The translations under genes were made by a program, and so were the position numbers. A stretch of 64,000 nt of DNA, taken from NCBI GenBank assembly GCA_052035295.1, contig JBPOHS010000018.1:69231-133230 (forward strand), in the 5' to 3' direction. This document shows, piece by piece, positions 17,085 through 25,727 of the stretch (position 1 is its first letter; each line of letters opens with the position of its first letter). Below the pieces are notes generated by a model. That model did no database searches, was not told the DNA's origin, and saw only the letters and a list, made by a program, of their open reading frames with translations. The DNA comes from HdN1 sp052035295 (GTDB lineage Bacteria > Pseudomonadota > Gammaproteobacteria > Pseudomonadales > Ketobacteraceae).

Positions 17085-17891
17085 ATGAAAAAGCCCATCC
17101 CACACAAATTGAAGCTGCACGGTTTCAACAATTTGACCAAAGCGCTCAGCTTCAATATTTATGACATCAGCTATGCCAAAACGCCCGAGCAACGTAAAGA
17201 ATACCGGGCTTATGTGGATGAGCTTTACAATGCGGAACGTCTGACGCAGATTCTGACCGACGTCACCGACATCATCGGTGCGCACGTGCTCAACATCGCT
17301 CATCAGGATTACGAGCCTGAAGGTGCGAGCGTTGTGGTGCTGATCGCCGAACATGAAGTCGTGCCTGATGAAAGCAAAATGCAGGAAGGCCCAGGGCCTT
17401 TGCCTGACACCATTCTTGCGCATCTCGACAAGAGCCATGTGACCGTGCACACCTACCCGGAAACGCATCCGGATCAGGAGAACGGCATCAGTACGTTCCG
17501 TGTCGATATCGATGTTGCGACTTGTGGTCTGATTTCACCGCTGAAGGCCTTGAACTATCTGATCCACTCGTTCGATTCCGATATCGTGACCGTGGACTAT
17601 CGCGTACGTGGATTTACGCGTGACGTGACTGGCCTGAAACATTACATCGACCATGAGATCAATTCGATCCAGAACTTCCTTTCGGAAGATACGCTGAATG
17701 CGTATGAGATGATCGATGTTAACGTGTACCAGGAAAACATCTTTCACACGAAGATGTTGTTGAAGGATTTTCCGCTCGACAACTATCTGTACGGTTTGAA
17801 TTCCAGCGATTTGTCGCCGGCCGAGCGTGACGAGATCAGCCGCAGGCTGCGTCGTGAAATGCTCGAGATTTTCTACGGTCGTAACATGTGA
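17085..17891 (+). CDS. speD: S-adenosylmethionine decarboxylase proenzyme
   Basis: A 268-residue proenzyme of the bacterial class 1 (E. coli-type) family. It self-cleaves to give a pyruvoyl cofactor and makes decarboxylated SAM for spermidine synthesis. The cleavage site is Lys116-Ser117 in HLDKSHVTVHTYPETHP, the same K-S pair as in E. coli. FRVDIDVATCGLISPLKALN and YRVRGFTRD are further conserved blocks. The ATG follows GCGGAG. No speE lies nearby. A strong terminator follows. Confidence 0.96.
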   Translation: MKKPIPHKLKLHGFNNLTKALSFNIYDISYAKTPEQRKEYRAYVDELYNAERLTQILTDVTDIIGAHVLNIAHQDYEPEGASVVVLIAEHEVVPDESKMQEGPGPLPDTILAHLDKSHVTVHTYPETHPDQENGISTFRVDIDVATCGLISPLKALNYLIHSFDSDIVTVDYRVRGFTRDVTGLKHYIDHEINSIQNFLSEDTLNAYEMIDVNVYQENIFHTKMLLKDFPLDNYLYGLNSSDLSPAERDEISRRLRREMLEIFYGRNM

Positions 17892-17915
17892 TCCGTGGGT
17901 AATCCATGAGCAAAC

Positions 17916-17940
17916 AAAAAAGGGGCTTCGGCCCCTTTTT
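17916..17940 (+). terminator. Rho-independent terminator of speD
   Basis: AGGGGC, loop TTCG, GCCCCT, flanked by A5 before and T4 after: a stable UUCG-tetraloop hairpin with a U tract, 25 bases after the speD stop. Confidence 0.92.
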
Positions 17941-17995
17941 CTGTTTTATTGCCTTTCATTGTTGGCGCTTGTCGCCGCCAGATGTTACTTCCAGG

Positions 17996-18613
17996 CTAAT
18001 CCTGAAGATGTTGGATGCAGTTGAAACGCAATAACTGCGGGTTGACTCCCAGCGTCACTTCGGTGACCGACGTGTTGTGAAAATAATATCGATCCCATTC
18101 CAATGGATTCTGGTGTAGCAGACGGGCCAGCCCCAAGGCCATGATCGCGCCGTGGCTGACTGCCAGGATTTTCTCGCCCTGATGCTGCTGCAGGAAACGG
18201 TCAAACGTCGAGGTAATCCGCGCGCACACCTGGTTGACCGATTCTCCGCCTTCCGGGGCGTAATCGAGATCCTGTCGAATCCGGGTGAAAAAGCCGTGTT
18301 TCTGTTCCAGGTTTACGAAGAATTCATCTTCCAGCACGCCGATGCCGTATTCACGCAAATCGGGTTCCAGCACCAGCTCGATATTCAACATGCGCGCGAC
18401 GGCTTCGGCGGTGTGACGCGTGCGTTCCAGTGGGCTGACGTAAAGGGCGGCAATGTCCGGGTGTTCCTTTGCGATGCGGGCGGCGGCCTTTTCGGCCTGC
18501 TTTCTGCCTGTGTCGTTCAGGCTGCTGTCGGTCCATCCGTGCCAGCGTTTTTCGACGTTGGCATTGATTTGCCCATGTCGAACCAGAATGAGGTGGGTAT
18601 CTGCGGGAGTCAT
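17996..18613 (-). CDS. Histidine phosphatase family protein
   Basis: A 205-residue branch-1 histidine phosphatase (phosphoglycerate mutase superfamily). The phospho-His motif is LILVRHGQ near the N-terminus, followed by WTDSSLNDTGRKQAEKAA and YVSPLERTRHTAEAVA; the second catalytic His is in ILAVSHGAIMALG. Related enzymes include CobC, broad sugar-phosphatases and fructose bisphosphatase-like enzymes; the substrate is undetermined. The ATG at 18613 is used; an in-frame TTG directly before it is an alternative. Confidence 0.88.
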   Translation of the reverse strand: MTPADTHLILVRHGQINANVEKRWHGWTDSSLNDTGRKQAEKAAARIAKEHPDIAALYVSPLERTRHTAEAVARMLNIELVLEPDLREYGIGVLEDEFFVNLEQKHGFFTRIRQDLDYAPEGGESVNQVCARITSTFDRFLQQHQGEKILAVSHGAIMALGLARLLHQNPLEWDRYYFHNTSVTEVTLGVNPQLLRFNCIQHLQD

Positions 18614-18670
18614 CAATGCATACCTTGGAAATCTGCTCTTACCCCTTTATGCGGGCATTTCGGTCGCAAA

Positions 18671-20008
18671 TCAATGGGCGATTTGCACCAGCTGTGCAAC
18701 CGGTCGCCGAGGCGGCATGGCGTTGACCGCCACCAGCGGCATGCGTGCCAGGGTGCTGGCAAGTTGCTCTGGCGCTACCCCGGTGAGGGTATCGGTGAAC
18801 CAGGCCTGGAAAGCAAAATGAAACGTATCGTTGACCGGAACATCCAGCATGTGAAAACCGACATTGGGGCCTTGTCCGGTAAAACGTTCCGGCGTGTCCG
18901 TCTGCGTTTGGCTGTCCTGGTAATTCAGGTTGACCGGCACATTGAAGTTGGGGGGAATGTAGAGAGTCGCGAAAATATCGAAGCCCTTGTGGCTGCTGAG
19001 CCACACCCAAGGGTTCTGGCCCACGGTGGGGTGTCCGAGAGCGGTCTCGGAGGCTGACATCTTGCCGTCGACCGTGACGGCTTCAGTGGCCACGGAGCTG
19101 CGCAGTTCACTTCCGTTGAGGTTGTGGCCATCCAGCGTCACGGTGGCGGTCGGATTTTTCAGCAGCCGCTTGAGGACGCTGGGCACGTTGACCTTGGCGT
19201 CGATATTGATCTGCTGCGGATAGGCCTGCATCTGCAGATCGATGAAAACCACAGGAATGCCGGCGAAATTCATTTTCGATTCGGCGAGCATGACGGTTCG
19301 AACGGGGCCGGCCTTGATGGCGAGTATGCGGGTATCGAGATCGCCATTGTCGAGGGTGACCCGGGCATCGTTGAGAACAATCCCCGCCTCGAGACGGATT
19401 TTGAGTGTATCCAGCAGCGTGTCGTTGGGCAGCCCCTGATAGTTCCGGTAGGTGAAATCGCTCCATTGCAACAGATTGTCGGGGGCGGTCTGCAGGGTGT
19501 AGTAGTCAGTGGTGATCCGCCCTGTCTGCTTGTCATAGTTGGCCAGCGGGGTATAACTGAAACGGGAGGCTTGTCTGGAGGCATAGACATAGCGGGTTTC
19601 GCTACCGTCGGTAATGCGGATTTCGACCAGATCGCTGCCTTGCAGCGCTTGCCCTTCGCTGAGCGCCTCGCCCGCATCGGCAAAGCGGAACAGCAGCGAG
19701 TCATGGGTGTCGAGCGTCCCTTCACGTCCACGCAGCGGCGTATCGCTTTCCTTGAACCAGCTGTAGCCTTCGTCGTCGTAGTCTTCGCATTGGTGCGGAA
19801 TGGGCATCAGCATGCCCTGGTTGACGGCAAACAGGGTCAAGTTGGTAAAGGCTTGACCGGTCAATGCGGGAAGCTCGATACCTTTGATTTCAATGATTTT
19901 CTGTTGGCTGATGGTACGGGAATCCGCAGCGACTGGCGGGGTGGGCACCGCTGCCTGGAGAGAGGCGGGGATAGCGAGCAAGACTCCGGCAATGAGCAAA
20001 CGGCGCAT
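18671..20008 (-). CDS. Exported protein of unknown function
   Basis: A 445-residue protein with a clear signal peptide (MRRLLIAGVLLAIPASLQA). The ATG at 20008 has GGGA seven bases upstream. The mature part is rich in beta-strand-like segments (TRYVYASRQASRFSYTPL, ARVTLDNGDLDTRILAI) and contains WVWLSSHKGFDIFATLYIPP. No catalytic motif or known domain is recognised. It precedes the phosphatase gene on the same strand by 57 bases and is divergent from the patatin gene. Confidence 0.75.
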   Translation of the reverse strand: MRRLLIAGVLLAIPASLQAAVPTPPVAADSRTISQQKIIEIKGIELPALTGQAFTNLTLFAVNQGMLMPIPHQCEDYDDEGYSWFKESDTPLRGREGTLDTHDSLLFRFADAGEALSEGQALQGSDLVEIRITDGSETRYVYASRQASRFSYTPLANYDKQTGRITTDYYTLQTAPDNLLQWSDFTYRNYQGLPNDTLLDTLKIRLEAGIVLNDARVTLDNGDLDTRILAIKAGPVRTVMLAESKMNFAGIPVVFIDLQMQAYPQQINIDAKVNVPSVLKRLLKNPTATVTLDGHNLNGSELRSSVATEAVTVDGKMSASETALGHPTVGQNPWVWLSSHKGFDIFATLYIPPNFNVPVNLNYQDSQTQTDTPERFTGQGPNVGFHMLDVPVNDTFHFAFQAWFTDTLTGVAPEQLASTLARMPLVAVNAMPPRRPVAQLVQIAH

Positions 20009-20249
20009 GTGAATTCCCTGCATTGAAGCGTATGCAACGCGTGAAAATGCCAAATAGGTCGCGAATTACAACACAGCCTCCCACCCTTAACAAGGTATCA
20101 AAACGGCTGTTTGGGAGCGTCTGATAGAGTGCGAATCTAGTTTGCTTAGGTTGCGTTGTGAGGTCGGCAATCTATTCTGAAAACATGCGGTGAGCAAATT
20201 CCTGTTGTCTCACCAGAAGTAGCGGTTTCAGAGTGGAGCAGGCGCCGGC

Positions 20250-21422
20250 ATGGCGAACAAGTCCAACGCAGTCGATCACCTCAGTAGCGGACTGATACTG
20301 TCTGGCGGTGGTGCGCGGGCGGCCTATCAGGTCGGGGTGCTTAAAGCCATTGCGGAACTGGTGCCACCGGAGGCGCCCAATCCTTTCGGCATTATTTCCG
20401 GGACCTCGGCGGGCGCGATCAACGCCACGGCGCTGGCTGCGTATGCCGATAATTTCCGGAATGCGGTTTACAGTATTGAAAACGTCTGGCGTTCCTTCAC
20501 GCCAGATCAGGTCTATCGCACCGACCCGTTGGGGGTGGCGGGGTGCGCCACGCGATGGATGAGCAGTTTCCTGATTCCGCCGCGCAAGCTCGCGGTGTCC
20601 CTGCTGGATAATTCTCCGCTGCATGAACTCCTGAAGGAAATGATCCGCTTCGAGAACATAGCGGAATCCATTCAAGACAAGCATCTGCGCGCATTGAGCG
20701 TGACCGCGTCCGGTTACGAAACCGGGCATTCGGTGGCGTTCTTTCAGGGGGATCCCGATATTGCGCCGTGGCGTCGATTTCAGCGCATGGGTGTGCCCAC
20801 CGAGATCACCCTCGACCACTTGATGGCGTCATCCGCCATTCCGGAAGTCTTCCCGGCCATTCGTATCAATCGCGAATACTACGGTGATGGCGCCATGCGC
20901 CAGTTGGCGCCATTGAGTCCGGCGCTGCACCTCGGCGCCAAGAAAATCCTGGTGGTGGGTGTTTCCGGCAACCGGTCTGCACCCCAGGTTCGCAAGCCGG
21001 TAGAAGGGTATCCAACGCATGCGCAAATTATCAGCCATATGCTGAATACGGCGTTCCTCGACAGTCTGGACTATGACATCGAACGTTTGGAACGCATCAA
21101 TAACACCGTCTTGTCATTAACGCCTTCCATGCGTAAAAAAACGGGTATTGCCTTGCGCCCCGTAGGTTGTCTGGTGATTTCCCCGTCGGTGGGGCTAGAC
21201 CAGATTGCGGCCAAATACACCAAGGCCTTGCCTCCCAGCATTCGTTTCTTCTTGCATGGTATCGGCGCTGATCGCACGTCGGGATCGAGTATTCTCAGCT
21301 ATGTCCTGTTCGAACGCGGCTACTGTAACGAGCTGGTTGAGCTGGGATATGAGGATGCCATGCGCCGCCGCGAGCAGATCGAGCAGTTCCTTTACGGAGA
21401 CCCTGCGTTCGACAGCATCTGA
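20250..21422 (+). CDS. Patatin-like phospholipase
   Basis: A 390-residue serine lipid hydrolase of the patatin family. The oxyanion hole is SGGGARAAYQVGVLKAI, the nucleophile Ser is in GTSAGAINA, and the dyad Asp is in YGDGAMRQ. There is no signal peptide or transmembrane segment, and no beta-barrel domain like PlpD. Family members cleave acyl esters of phospholipids. The ATG follows GAGTGGAG. It is convergent with another probable lipid or ester hydrolase. Confidence 0.9.
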   Translation: MANKSNAVDHLSSGLILSGGGARAAYQVGVLKAIAELVPPEAPNPFGIISGTSAGAINATALAAYADNFRNAVYSIENVWRSFTPDQVYRTDPLGVAGCATRWMSSFLIPPRKLAVSLLDNSPLHELLKEMIRFENIAESIQDKHLRALSVTASGYETGHSVAFFQGDPDIAPWRRFQRMGVPTEITLDHLMASSAIPEVFPAIRINREYYGDGAMRQLAPLSPALHLGAKKILVVGVSGNRSAPQVRKPVEGYPTHAQIISHMLNTAFLDSLDYDIERLERINNTVLSLTPSMRKKTGIALRPVGCLVISPSVGLDQIAAKYTKALPPSIRFFLHGIGADRTSGSSILSYVLFERGYCNELVELGYEDAMRRREQIEQFLYGDPAFDSI

Positions 21423-21481
21423 CCGGTGGCGGTCCCGCGCAGCATAACGGCATCCTTGCACCGCGTCGCGGGCAGGGTGCA

Positions 21482-22471
21482 TCAATAGATATGGTGCACG
21501 TAGTATTCGTTGTCAGGCGATGCGCCATTTACGTACGCATGCAATCGTGACTTGCCACCACAATAGTCGCCACGTTCGATGCCGGCGAGATAGTGGTCGT
21601 TGAGTAAATGTCCCTTGCGATCCTCGATCTTGAAAATGGCCCCGGCGGTATGCTGCTGGTGCGCCAACACGCCGATCCGGCAGAAAAAATCCAGTCCATT
21701 GGCAAAGTGCTCCACATACGGCACCCCGTGCCCCGCTTTTTCGGACAGCGGCTTGTCGAGGCGAAAACTGTCGGCGACGCCTGCCAGGCAATAAATTTCC
21801 AGTTTCGGGGCGAGATGACGGAACTGTTTGTCCTTGAGCAGTTTACGCGCGATATAGCTGCTGACGATGGTGCCCTGCGAATGGCCAATGATCACGACTT
21901 TTTCATGGGCGGCGAGCGCCTCCTTGACGACATCGTAAGCAGGTTTCGACAGATAGCCATCCTTGCGCAAGGTGCGGGCAATGATCGAGTCCCACAAATC
22001 CCAGGCGGCGCCCCAGGTGGGGGTATGGATGAGATGGATAGGCCGGTTGAATACCCGGGCGAGCTCCAGACAGTTCAGGATGGCGACGGGCGGGGACGTC
22101 GCGATACCGTTGATGAAAAACCATTTCTCGCGGGTGCCCGTGTATGCGAAATGTTCCGGATAACACGCAATCGTGCCGGTGCTGTAGGCGGTGCGAGACC
22201 GGGGAAACAGGGCTTGCAGTACGACATTGATGACATCGCCCGGGCTGTTGTAACTGCGCCAATCCAGCTCGGATTTGGTGGACGCCTCGGTATTGTGTGG
22301 CAGTATCAGGTAAGGAAGGGTCCACGCGTGGCGCAACACCAGCGAAAGGTCCTTTTGTATTGAGTCCCGGTTATTTAGAATGCGGTCGGTGAATTTGCGG
22401 GTTTTTCTGACGATTTCGCTTGGAGACATGATCATGGCGGCCATTGGTTGCGCGGTCTTTGACTCCGGCAT
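21482..22471 (-). CDS. Alpha/beta hydrolase-like protein
   Basis: About 329 residues. The nucleophile elbow is VVIIGHSQGTIVSSYIARKLL (GxSxG as GHSQG), preceded by WFFINGIATSPPVAILN, which would form the oxyanion region. A late His in VPYVEHFANGLDFF may complete a triad. Homologous proteins are usually unannotated lipase-like hydrolases. The start is unsettled: ATG 22471, ATG 22444 and ATG 22429 are in frame, a TTG at 22522 extends it, and none has a good ribosome binding site. No signal peptide is seen. Substrate unknown. Confidence 0.72.
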   Translation of the reverse strand: MPESKTAQPMAAMIMSPSEIVRKTRKFTDRILNNRDSIQKDLSLVLRHAWTLPYLILPHNTEASTKSELDWRSYNSPGDVINVVLQALFPRSRTAYSTGTIACYPEHFAYTGTREKWFFINGIATSPPVAILNCLELARVFNRPIHLIHTPTWGAAWDLWDSIIARTLRKDGYLSKPAYDVVKEALAAHEKVVIIGHSQGTIVSSYIARKLLKDKQFRHLAPKLEIYCLAGVADSFRLDKPLSEKAGHGVPYVEHFANGLDFFCRIGVLAHQQHTAGAIFKIEDRKGHLLNDHYLAGIERGDYCGGKSRLHAYVNGASPDNEYYVHHIY

Positions 22472-22570
22472 GTCGGGCACGCGAGGTGCAGGGCCGGGCT
22501 GAACTGTGTGGCGATGAGCCAATCAATAGTATAGACGTTGATCAATTGTGGGTTTCGAGGGGTGGTAGCT

Positions 22571-23182
22571 ATGAGGTTTCTTTCGCTGAAGGTGTGGGTG
22601 GTTTTGAGCGCATTTCTGTTGTTGAGTGGGTTTACCGTTGAGCGGTTTGTTGAAAACACGCACTATCGCGTCATTCCCGGGGCAGAGGCTACTGCCACGC
22701 CGGAAGTGGTCGAGTTCTTTTCCTATGGTTGCCCGCATTGTCGTGGGGTGGAACCCGACTTTGAAAAATGGCTCGCACAGAAGCCCGAAAACGTGAAAGT
22801 GGTGCGGATTCCCGCTGCCTGGAATCCGCGTTTCGAAGTGCTGGCCAAGTTCTATCTCACACTGGATGAAATGGGGCTCGCCGAAAAACACAGCGCGGCC
22901 ATCTTCAAGGCCATTCATGATGAGCACAAGAATCTTGCTACCAAAGACGATGTCGTCAACTTCGCAGAGAGCTTGGGTGTTGATCGTCAGCGGTTTGTCG
23001 ACGCCTATGATGGCGATAAAGTGTCGGCGCGTTTGAGCGAGTCCAAAGCCTTGTTCGCTCGCTATCGCATCAGTGGTGTTCCGGGCTTCGTGGTCAATGG
23101 CAAATACTTTACCGATGTTTCCTTGGGCGGGCATGGCCAGGAACTGTTCGACGCCATCAATTTTTTGCTTTCAAAGCAATAG
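22571..23182 (+). CDS. dsbA: Thiol:disulfide interchange protein DsbA
   Basis: A 203-residue periplasmic oxidase that introduces disulfides into exported proteins. The N-terminal MRFLSLKVWVVLSAFLLLSG is an export signal. The active site CPHC is at residues 54-57 in FFSYGCPHCRG, and the cis-proline loop is GVPGFVVNGKY. Length and order match DsbA rather than DsbC/G. The ATG at 22571 follows GAGGGGTGG. It probably stands as a single gene, ended by the terminator downstream. Confidence 0.93.
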   Translation: MRFLSLKVWVVLSAFLLLSGFTVERFVENTHYRVIPGAEATATPEVVEFFSYGCPHCRGVEPDFEKWLAQKPENVKVVRIPAAWNPRFEVLAKFYLTLDEMGLAEKHSAAIFKAIHDEHKNLATKDDVVNFAESLGVDRQRFVDAYDGDKVSARLSESKALFARYRISGVPGFVVNGKYFTDVSLGGHGQELFDAINFLLSKQ

Positions 23183-23322
23183 TCGCTTGCAACTCACTGA
23201 TCCTGAACTATGTTTACAGAGTGTTTTAATTAACACGCTCCTTTCAGGTGAGAGTTGACGAGAGATTGCAGTAATTCGGTGAATATCGTTGCGCGAGTGT
23301 CGATAGAAACCATACAAAGTTG

Positions 23323-23350
23323 AAGGCGGGCTGCGAGCCCGCCTTTTTTT
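23323..23350. terminator. Terminator between dsbA and the M14-type deacylase
   Basis: AAGGCGGGCT and AGCCCGCCTT pair perfectly around GCG, then T5. It lies 140 bases after dsbA and just before the convergent gene's stop, so it may work in both directions. The gap from dsbA leaves room for a short RNA, but no strong promoter is visible. Confidence 0.88.
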
Positions 23351-23361
23351 ATTCCGCGTTT

Positions 23362-24717
23362 TCAGTCCACCAACGGGTCATGGGTGTCGACGGCTTCATC
23401 CGGAACGTTGTCGTCTTGTCCGTTACCGGCGGGCATGTCGTTGTCTTCGCTGATTGCTGGTGCCGTTTGTCCAACCGGCAGAAGCGGGTTGCTCAGCTCC
23501 TGGGCCGGGGCTTCGATTCCCATGTGATAAGCGGCAAATCCCGGGCTTACGACCTGATCGAATGCCATCCCCACAATCCGGCCGTTACTGGGGGCAATGA
23601 TGTCGCTGCTGGTGTTGGTGATCGGATCGGTAACACGCCCCATCAGCTGCCCCTTTTTCACCACCTCGTTGAGTTCCACCTCTGAAAACAGCAGGCCACC
23701 CTGCTCAGCGCGCACCCATTTTGTCTTGTAATAAACGGGTTGCGGTGTCGTCCATAGCCGCAAGGTGGTTTGCATGTCGAGGGAATGCAGCAGGTTCTCG
23801 ATGCCTTTGACACCCCAGTCCACGGCGTCCTTTTCCAGATGCAGCGGGCCGCCAGTTTCCAGCGTCACGGCGACAATACCCCGATCTTGTGCGGCACGTC
23901 GCAAGGTGCCGAATTCGCCTTTTTCCTGCACGACCACAATCCCGCCGAACCCTTTGGTGAACTCGACAATGGCAGGAATTTTCAGGTGGGCCCGCAGTTG
24001 CGGAAGATTGGTACGGTGAAATGAGCCGGTGTGTACATCCACCAGATACTGGCAGTGGGTGATCACATTATGGAAAAACGAATAACCAATGCGCGAGGCC
24101 AGGGAGCCGCTGCGACTTCCCGGAAAGTGGCGGTTCAGGTCGCGGCGGTCACTGACATAGCGCGATGCCCGGCGAAAACCATCCAGATTGACAATGGGTA
24201 CGCCAATAACGGTGCCATTAAGCTCGTCTGCATCGAGGTGTTGCATGATTTGTCGCACAATTTCAATGCCATTGAGTTCATCGCCATGGACCGCTGCGGT
24301 CAGGCAGAGCGTCGGCCCTGGATTTCCGCCGTGGACGATCTGCACGGGCACGGGGGTTTCCAGGCTGTCGAGGGCGGAAGAGGGTGTCCAGTAAAGGGTA
24401 CGGCTGGTTCCCGGGGAAATCGATTGTTCGAGAATGCGGAACTCGGTCGTCGTTGCCGCGTCGCTGCCCGCATCCCCGTTGCCGACCAGGACATCACTGC
24501 GGGGCAAAGGCTGAGTGTTGGAAGCACCGGCTTCTGGCGTGGTGGGGGCTGATGGCGCAGACTCGGGCGTTGCGATATCTACTGTTGCAGCTTGCGACGT
24601 GTTTTCTTCGTCTTCGACCTCGGTGGCGATGGCCATCGGAATACAGAAAGACAACAGGATGCCGGTCACGGCAGGGAGTAAGAATCTGCGCTGGCGCAGG
24701 AGAATCGAATTCAGCAT
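23362..24717 (-). CDS. Exported succinylglutamate desuccinylase/aspartoacylase family protein
   Basis: A 451-residue protein with a signal peptide (RRFLLPAVTGILLSFCIPMAIA) and an Ala/Pro/Thr-rich linker. The M14-type zinc site is visible: HxxE in AAVHGDELNGIE, the third ligand His in LVDVHTGSFHRTNLPQ, and a late VTLETGGP that holds the catalytic Glu. These enzymes deacylate amino acids or trim peptides; the exported location and SRSGSLASRIGY segment are unusual for classical AstE. The C-terminal 40 residues are acidic and probably disordered. The ATG at 24717 is chosen for its signal peptide. Confidence 0.82.
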   Translation of the reverse strand: MLNSILLRQRRFLLPAVTGILLSFCIPMAIATEVEDEENTSQAATVDIATPESAPSAPTTPEAGASNTQPLPRSDVLVGNGDAGSDAATTTEFRILEQSISPGTSRTLYWTPSSALDSLETPVPVQIVHGGNPGPTLCLTAAVHGDELNGIEIVRQIMQHLDADELNGTVIGVPIVNLDGFRRASRYVSDRRDLNRHFPGSRSGSLASRIGYSFFHNVITHCQYLVDVHTGSFHRTNLPQLRAHLKIPAIVEFTKGFGGIVVVQEKGEFGTLRRAAQDRGIVAVTLETGGPLHLEKDAVDWGVKGIENLLHSLDMQTTLRLWTTPQPVYYKTKWVRAEQGGLLFSEVELNEVVKKGQLMGRVTDPITNTSSDIIAPSNGRIVGMAFDQVVSPGFAAYHMGIEAPAQELSNPLLPVGQTAPAISEDNDMPAGNGQDDNVPDEAVDTHDPLVD

Positions 24718-24839
24718 GGGCACACGGCTTCTACGCGAAAAAGGGCAATTCGCCAGTATAAGCCAGTCGGCGGCGTGAGTCGCGCACCTGTGTACGCCCT
24801 CAGGATTGTCGTGCCCCTGCGCTTGTGCGCAGGGAAGGA

Positions 24840-25577
24840 TCAAAGATAGACGAGTTGTTGTTGCAGATAGTTGGAGAACAGCATGAGTTCCTTTTGGCGG
24901 GTGCGGCGGAACAGCTGCTTGATAACGAAATGCATGCCTTTGCACACCGTTCGCACTGCCAGATCAGCCGACTTGCGGATGAACGAGCGCACCTGGATCA
25001 TGCGGGTCGGTGTATCGTAAAAATACTTGATGGCCTGGTCGGTGAGCTGGCACAGCATGTCGATGATGAGGTGGTTGTAGTTGTCGGTGTGCGGATCCGA
25101 TTGAATGTGACGAACCACCTGCTCCATGGACTGTTTTTGCTGCGGCGTCAGTGGGTAGGCGATGTAGTGGCTGGCGCCCTGTTCGATGAGCAGCGTCTGC
25201 ATGTAATTCGAGAAGACGGTCAGATCATTGGCATCCAGGGTGGTGACCATTTTCTGGATCACCAGCTGGGTTCCCTTCACCACGGTGCCGACGCCTGCAT
25301 CGGCAGATTTGCGGGTGCTCGGATGAGTGGGAACGGCCTCCATCACGTCATAGTAGAAGGCGCGGATGGCAACGTTGAGCAAGTCGGTGACGATGTTGGC
25401 GGCATCCCGGCCAAGCCCCTTGGCGCCCGGATTCTGCTGGATGCGGGTGATCAGGTCCGTGAGTCGGCCGTAAAGTGCATCATCCAGCGGGAAACCGAAG
25501 TAAACGTTTTTCTTGTCGTCCATTTTTAATACTTCCTCTGCCAGGGGGCGGGGCTTCGAGGCGTGCAATGTATTCAT
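24840..25577 (-). CDS. Unknown protein made of two tandem repeats
   Basis: About 245 residues, without signal peptide or membrane segment. Two halves align: RKSADAGVGTVVKGTQLVIQ...FSNYMQTLLIEQG (first) and RKSADLAVRTVCKGMHFVIK...FSNYLQQQLVYL (second), each preceded by a helix ending FYYD or YFYD. This is an internal duplication of a unit of about 100 residues, mostly helical by composition. No known domain is recognised and no function is proposed. The ATG at 25577 has GGTGG upstream; ATG 25634 is also in frame. Divergent from the PAS-GGDEF gene. Confidence 0.75.
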   Translation of the reverse strand: MNTLHASKPRPLAEEVLKMDDKKNVYFGFPLDDALYGRLTDLITRIQQNPGAKGLGRDAANIVTDLLNVAIRAFYYDVMEAVPTHPSTRKSADAGVGTVVKGTQLVIQKMVTTLDANDLTVFSNYMQTLLIEQGASHYIAYPLTPQQKQSMEQVVRHIQSDPHTDNYNHLIIDMLCQLTDQAIKYFYDTPTRMIQVRSFIRKSADLAVRTVCKGMHFVIKQLFRRTRQKELMLFSNYLQQQLVYL

Positions 25578-25727
25578 GTTGCCACCGTAAATCAAGATGT
25601 CCTCGGTCAACGATTTGTTAACGAAGTTCAGCATGTTGTGAGGTTCGGTGAATTATTGTTCCTGACCCAAAAGTCCGACGCTGCATGACTATACTTCCAG
25701 GTATTGTCTGCTTCAGGAAAATCCTAC

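Noticed and set aside
23255..23350. Small RNA gene between dsbA and its terminator
   Set aside because: TTGACG is present but no -10 element at proper spacing; the terminator is explained by dsbA.
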